Source: an uncultured Oscillospiraceae bacterium
GTDB taxonomy: Bacteria > Bacillota > Clostridia > Oscillospirales > Acutalibacteraceae
Direction of reading: 5' to 3'
Assembly (NCBI GenBank): GCA_902496265.1
Contig: CABVAD010000066.1
Span: forward strand, 1-6,774
Length of the DNA stretch: 6,774 nucleotides
In this document: positions 4,428 to 6,774 of the stretch, piece after piece
Position numbering within the stretch: the stretch's first letter is position 1
Layout: the number at the start of each line of letters is the position of its first letter
Translations under genes and position numbers: made by a program
Notes under the pieces: generated by a model
What the model was told of the DNA's origin: nothing
Seen by the model: only the letters and a program-made list of their open reading frames with translations
The model's database searches: none

Positions 4428-6199
4428 TATTTATTTCCTTTCGATTTTTTATCGATAATATTTTGCAAGGCCGCCGCCCAATCCTCAACAGATGTGTTTT
4501 CAGGACTTTGAGCCGATAAGAGCATATCCTCTTCTAATATTGCCCTTATGCAATCTTTTAATACAATTTCGGGGTTTTTGCCCGCTTTTTCGCTGTTTTG
4601 AAGCGTTACAAGGTAACCGATTTCCGCCGGAAGCAGCTTTTCGGCAAAAATCGAAATGTCAAGCGTTCCGCCCCTGTCAAGCGTGGAAATAATTATCTCG
4701 TAAATACGTCTGTTAAGCGAGGTTATAAGCTTTTCGGGCGGCAGCTGCTCCTTTGCATATTTATAAAAATCGGGATTTTTAAGCAGCACCGCGATAAGGG
4801 TTTCCTCTGCCGCTGTGCCTTTCGGAGACCGCCGCCGTTCGGGATTGATGTCATCTCTTGTAAATTTCGGTCGGATAATATCGGAAATTTCCTTCTTTTT
4901 CCTGACCCTAAAGTTCTTTTTTCTGATTTCGTCCACCCTTGCGGTAAGCGCCGTCCTTGAAACGCCGTATTTTTCGGAAAGCCTGCCTATATAAATATCC
5001 CTCGTCATAACGTCGTCCGCGCCCGCGACAATTTCGGCGGCGGCGGAGAGATAGCGGAGCTTTCCGTCCTCACTTTCAAGGTTTATGTCCTTAGCGGCGC
5101 AAAGGAGCTTATACTCCATATCGCTGACCGCGCCCTCCAAAAGCGCGCTAAAGCGTTCGGGTCCGTTTTTCTTTATAAATTCGTCCGGGTCCTTTCCGTC
5201 GGGTATTACCACCACCCGCGTTTTAAGCCCCGTGCTTTCTAAGAGCTCCGACGCCCTTTTTATCGCCTTTTGCCCCGCCGCGTCGGCGTCAAGGGTCAAA
5301 ACGATTTCCTTAGTGTAGCGGGCGAGCAAATTTGCCTGCTCCGTAGTAAAAGCAGTGCCGAGAGGCGCTACTGCGTTTGTAAATCCCGCCTGATGGAGCG
5401 TGATAACGTCCATATTGCCCTCTACAAGTATAACCCGCTCCGAGCAGACGTTTTTGGCAAAATTCATTCCGAAAAGGTTGGCGCTTTTTTTGTAAACGGG
5501 AGTGTCCGAGGTGTTTACGTATTTGCCGCCTTGCTTGTCCTCGCCCGGCATTGCGCGCCCGCTGAAAGCAATTATATTGCCCCTTATATTGATTATCGGA
5601 AACATTACCCGCTTTCTGAAGCGGTCATAAAGCGTTCCGCGCTGGCTTTTGCCGACAACTCCCGCCGCCAGCATATCCTCTTCTCTGTAGCCCTTTTCCT
5701 TTAGGTGCTTAATTAGCATATCCCACGAATCGGGCGCGGCACCGAGGCCGAAGTGCTTTATGGTTTTTAGGGTAAGCCCCCTGCCCGTCAGATAATCAAG
5801 CGCCCATTTGCCGCCCTCCGACATAAGGAAGCTGTGAAAGAAACGTGCCGTATCGCGGTTAATATCGTATATTTTATTTTTAAGCCTCTGCATAGAGTCG
5901 TCGTACCCGTCCTGCGGGAGAGCAACCCCCGAGCGCTCCGCCAACAGCTTTACCGCCTCGATATAATCGAGGTTTTCAATAAGCCCCGTAAAGGTGAATA
6001 CGTCGCCGCCGACCCCACAGCCGAAGCAGTAAAACGAGCCGTTTTCGGGATAGACCGTAAAGGAGGGTGTTTTTTCGCTGTGAAAGGGGCAAAGCCCCAC
6101 TAAATTTTTACCCCTGCGCTTTAAATTAACATATGACGAGACGGCGGTTTCTATGTCGTTTCGGTATTTAATTTCGCTTATAATATCCTCGGGTATCAC
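4427..6199 (-). CDS. dnaG: DNA primase DnaG
   Basis: It makes the short RNA primers for lagging-strand and restart synthesis and works with the replicative helicase at the fork. The product is 590 aa, normal for Firmicutes (B. subtilis about 603). Seen: an N-terminal CHC2 zinc-binding domain with Cys37, His40, Cys58 and Cys61. The catalytic core has the basic YDRFRKRVMFPI (191-202) and GKYVNTSDTPVYKK (225-238). The Toprim domain carries the metal-binding acidic residues Glu260 (VEGNMD) and Asp304/Asp306 (LDADAAG). A C-terminal helicase-interaction region lies at about 464-590 after a basic linker. All key residues are present. The start is GTG at 6199, supported by AAGGAGG 7 bases upstream. 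It lies 30 bases after dgt and overlaps rpoD by one base, so the three are probably one transcript. Confidence 0.98.
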   Translation of the reverse strand: MIPEDIISEIKYRNDIETAVSSYVNLKRRGKNLVGLCPFHSEKTPSFTVYPENGSFYCFGCGVGGDVFTFTGLIENLDYIEAVKLLAERSGVALPQDGYDDSMQRLKNKIYDINRDTARFFHSFLMSEGGKWALDYLTGRGLTLKTIKHFGLGAAPDSWDMLIKHLKEKGYREEDMLAAGVVGKSQRGTLYDRFRKRVMFPIINIRGNIIAFSGRAMPGEDKQGGKYVNTSDTPVYKKSANLFGMNFAKNVCSERVILVEGNMDVITLHQAGFTNAVAPLGTAFTTEQANLLARYTKEIVLTLDADAAGQKAIKRASELLESTGLKTRVVVIPDGKDPDEFIKKNGPERFSALLEGAVSDMEYKLLCAAKDINLESEDGKLRYLSAAAEIVAGADDVMTRDIYIGRLSEKYGVSRTALTARVDEIRKKNFRVRKKKEISDIIRPKFTRDDINPERRRSPKGTAAEETLIAVLLKNPDFYKYAKEQLPPEKLITSLNRRIYEIIISTLDRGGTLDISIFAEKLLPAEIGYLVTLQNSEKAGKNPEIVLKDCIRAILEEDMLLSAQSPENTSVEDWAAALQNIIDKKSKGNK

Positions 6200-6206
6200 A
6201 AAACCG

Positions 6207-6213
6207 CCTCCTT
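6207..6213 (-). promoter_or_regulatory. Strong Shine-Dalgarno site that fixes the GTG start of dnaG
   Basis: The minus-strand AAGGAGG is a full match to the anti-SD core and lies 7 bases before GTG (6197-6199). It makes this rarer start codon the clear choice and fills most of the 30-base gap after dgt. Confidence 0.85.
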
Positions 6214-6229
6214 AAAATAATTTAAAAGC

Positions 6230-6774
6230 TTAGATTGACCACGCCTTCGGAATATAAATATCCGAGAAAACCGTAATTGCGTAATGGTCGGTCATTCCCG
6301 CGATATAATCGGTAACCGCTCGGATTTCGCCGTCCTTTTGAGCGATTTTAAGATACTCCTCGGGCATTTTCTCGGGCTGTTTCAAATAATATTTAAAAAG
6401 CCCCTCAACTATTCCCAAAACCTTTGTTTCCTCTGATTTTGCAACAGGGTTCTTATAAACGCTGTCGTAAAGAAAATTATGAAGCATATCGTAATAAACG
6501 GCGGTGTCATTATCCATTTTAATGTCCTCCCCGCTGTTATTTACAATAGCGGTGACAAGGGTGTTTATCCGCTCGCTCTTAGTGTGACCGAGCCTGTCCC
6601 TGATTTCCTTTGGTATATCGTTTTCGGATATAACCCCCGCTCGTACCGCGTCGTCAATATCGTGGTTGATATACGCCACCCTGTCCGCCATACGGACTAT
6701 TCTGCCCTCAAGGGTATGCGCCTGCTCGCCTGTTGTGTGGTGCAGTATTCCGTCAAGCACCTCGACAACAGGCG
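6230..6774 (-). CDS. dgt: Deoxyguanosinetriphosphate triphosphohydrolase-like protein, C-terminal part (cut by window edge)
   Basis: Enzymes of this HD-domain family hydrolyse dGTP or other dNTPs to nucleoside and triphosphate, helping to set dNTP pools. The frame stays open to the window edge; the GTG at 6758-6760 is an internal Val, not the start. About 180 residues are visible. Seen near the start of the visible part: TLEGRIVRMADRVAYINHDI, matching the conserved segment that carries the last metal-site Asp (ADR) and the YINHDIDDA motif. It is followed by a helical C-terminal region. The HD motif lies outside the window, so activity cannot be judged. The stop is TAA at 6230-6232, 30 bases before dnaG. 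The position upstream of dnaG-rpoD is a common clostridial arrangement and links dNTP supply with replication. The substrate is uncertain, as some members prefer dNTPs other than dGTP. Confidence 0.93.
   Translation of the reverse strand, partial: PVVEVLDGILHHTTGEQAHTLEGRIVRMADRVAYINHDIDDAVRAGVISENDIPKEIRDRLGHTKSERINTLVTAIVNNSGEDIKMDNDTAVYYDMLHNFLYDSVYKNPVAKSEETKVLGIVEGLFKYYLKQPEKMPEEYLKIAQKDGEIRAVTDYIAGMTDHYAITVFSDIYIPKAWSI

Noticed and set aside
1..6774. CRISPR array, tRNA, rRNA, insertion sequence
   Set aside because: No regularly spaced long repeats, no cloverleaf or rRNA-like segment and no transposase or terminal inverted repeats were seen on either strand.

Overview
This window looks like a chromosomal segment of a clostridial Firmicute, most likely Oscillospirales/Ruminococcaceae-like. 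The signs are the gene order dgt - dnaG - rpoD, a group-1 sigma factor of the SigA type, a small TSCPD-domain protein, Gram-positive Shine-Dalgarno sequences (AAGGAGG, GGAGGAG, GAGGTG) and frequent TTG/GTG starts. The genus cannot be fixed from the sequence alone.

Right two-thirds (about 1663-6774, all minus strand, transcribed right to left): a tightly packed housekeeping run. It begins with the 3' part of a dGTPase-like triphosphohydrolase cut by the window edge. Next come DNA primase (dnaG, GTG start, strong SD) and the primary sigma factor (rpoD), whose ATG overlaps the dnaG stop by one base. After a 63-base gap holding a strong hairpin come a TSCPD-domain protein and a conserved-looking protein of unknown function, 2 bases apart. 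Last is an N-acetylmuramoyl-L-alanine amidase with a C-terminal SH3 domain and no signal peptide. The run links dNTP control, replication priming and housekeeping transcription, then adds uncharacterised genes. The amidase may have its own promoter, possibly sporulation-type.

Centre (about 1290-1660): a compact divergent regulatory unit. A 71-aa Cro/CI (XRE)-type repressor on the plus strand is divergent from a 74-aa, ten-cysteine protein on the minus strand. The shared intergenic region holds a near-consensus sigma-A promoter for the Cys-rich gene and two copies of a palindromic AGAACAA-type site exactly 25 bases apart. These are placed as operators would be. Between the XRE gene and the convergent amidase gene lies a palindrome made of five 7-base units.

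Left end (38-1026, minus strand): a zinc-ribbon, single-pass membrane protein with a Ser-rich linker and an unrecognised C-terminal domain. It has its own extended -10 promoter, which argues for a start codon inside the longest possible frame.

The housekeeping genes are secure. The candidates for undescribed biology are the XRE/Cys-rich unit, the heptad palindrome, the amidase lacking the usual first zinc-ligand histidine, and the acidic N-terminus of RpoD.
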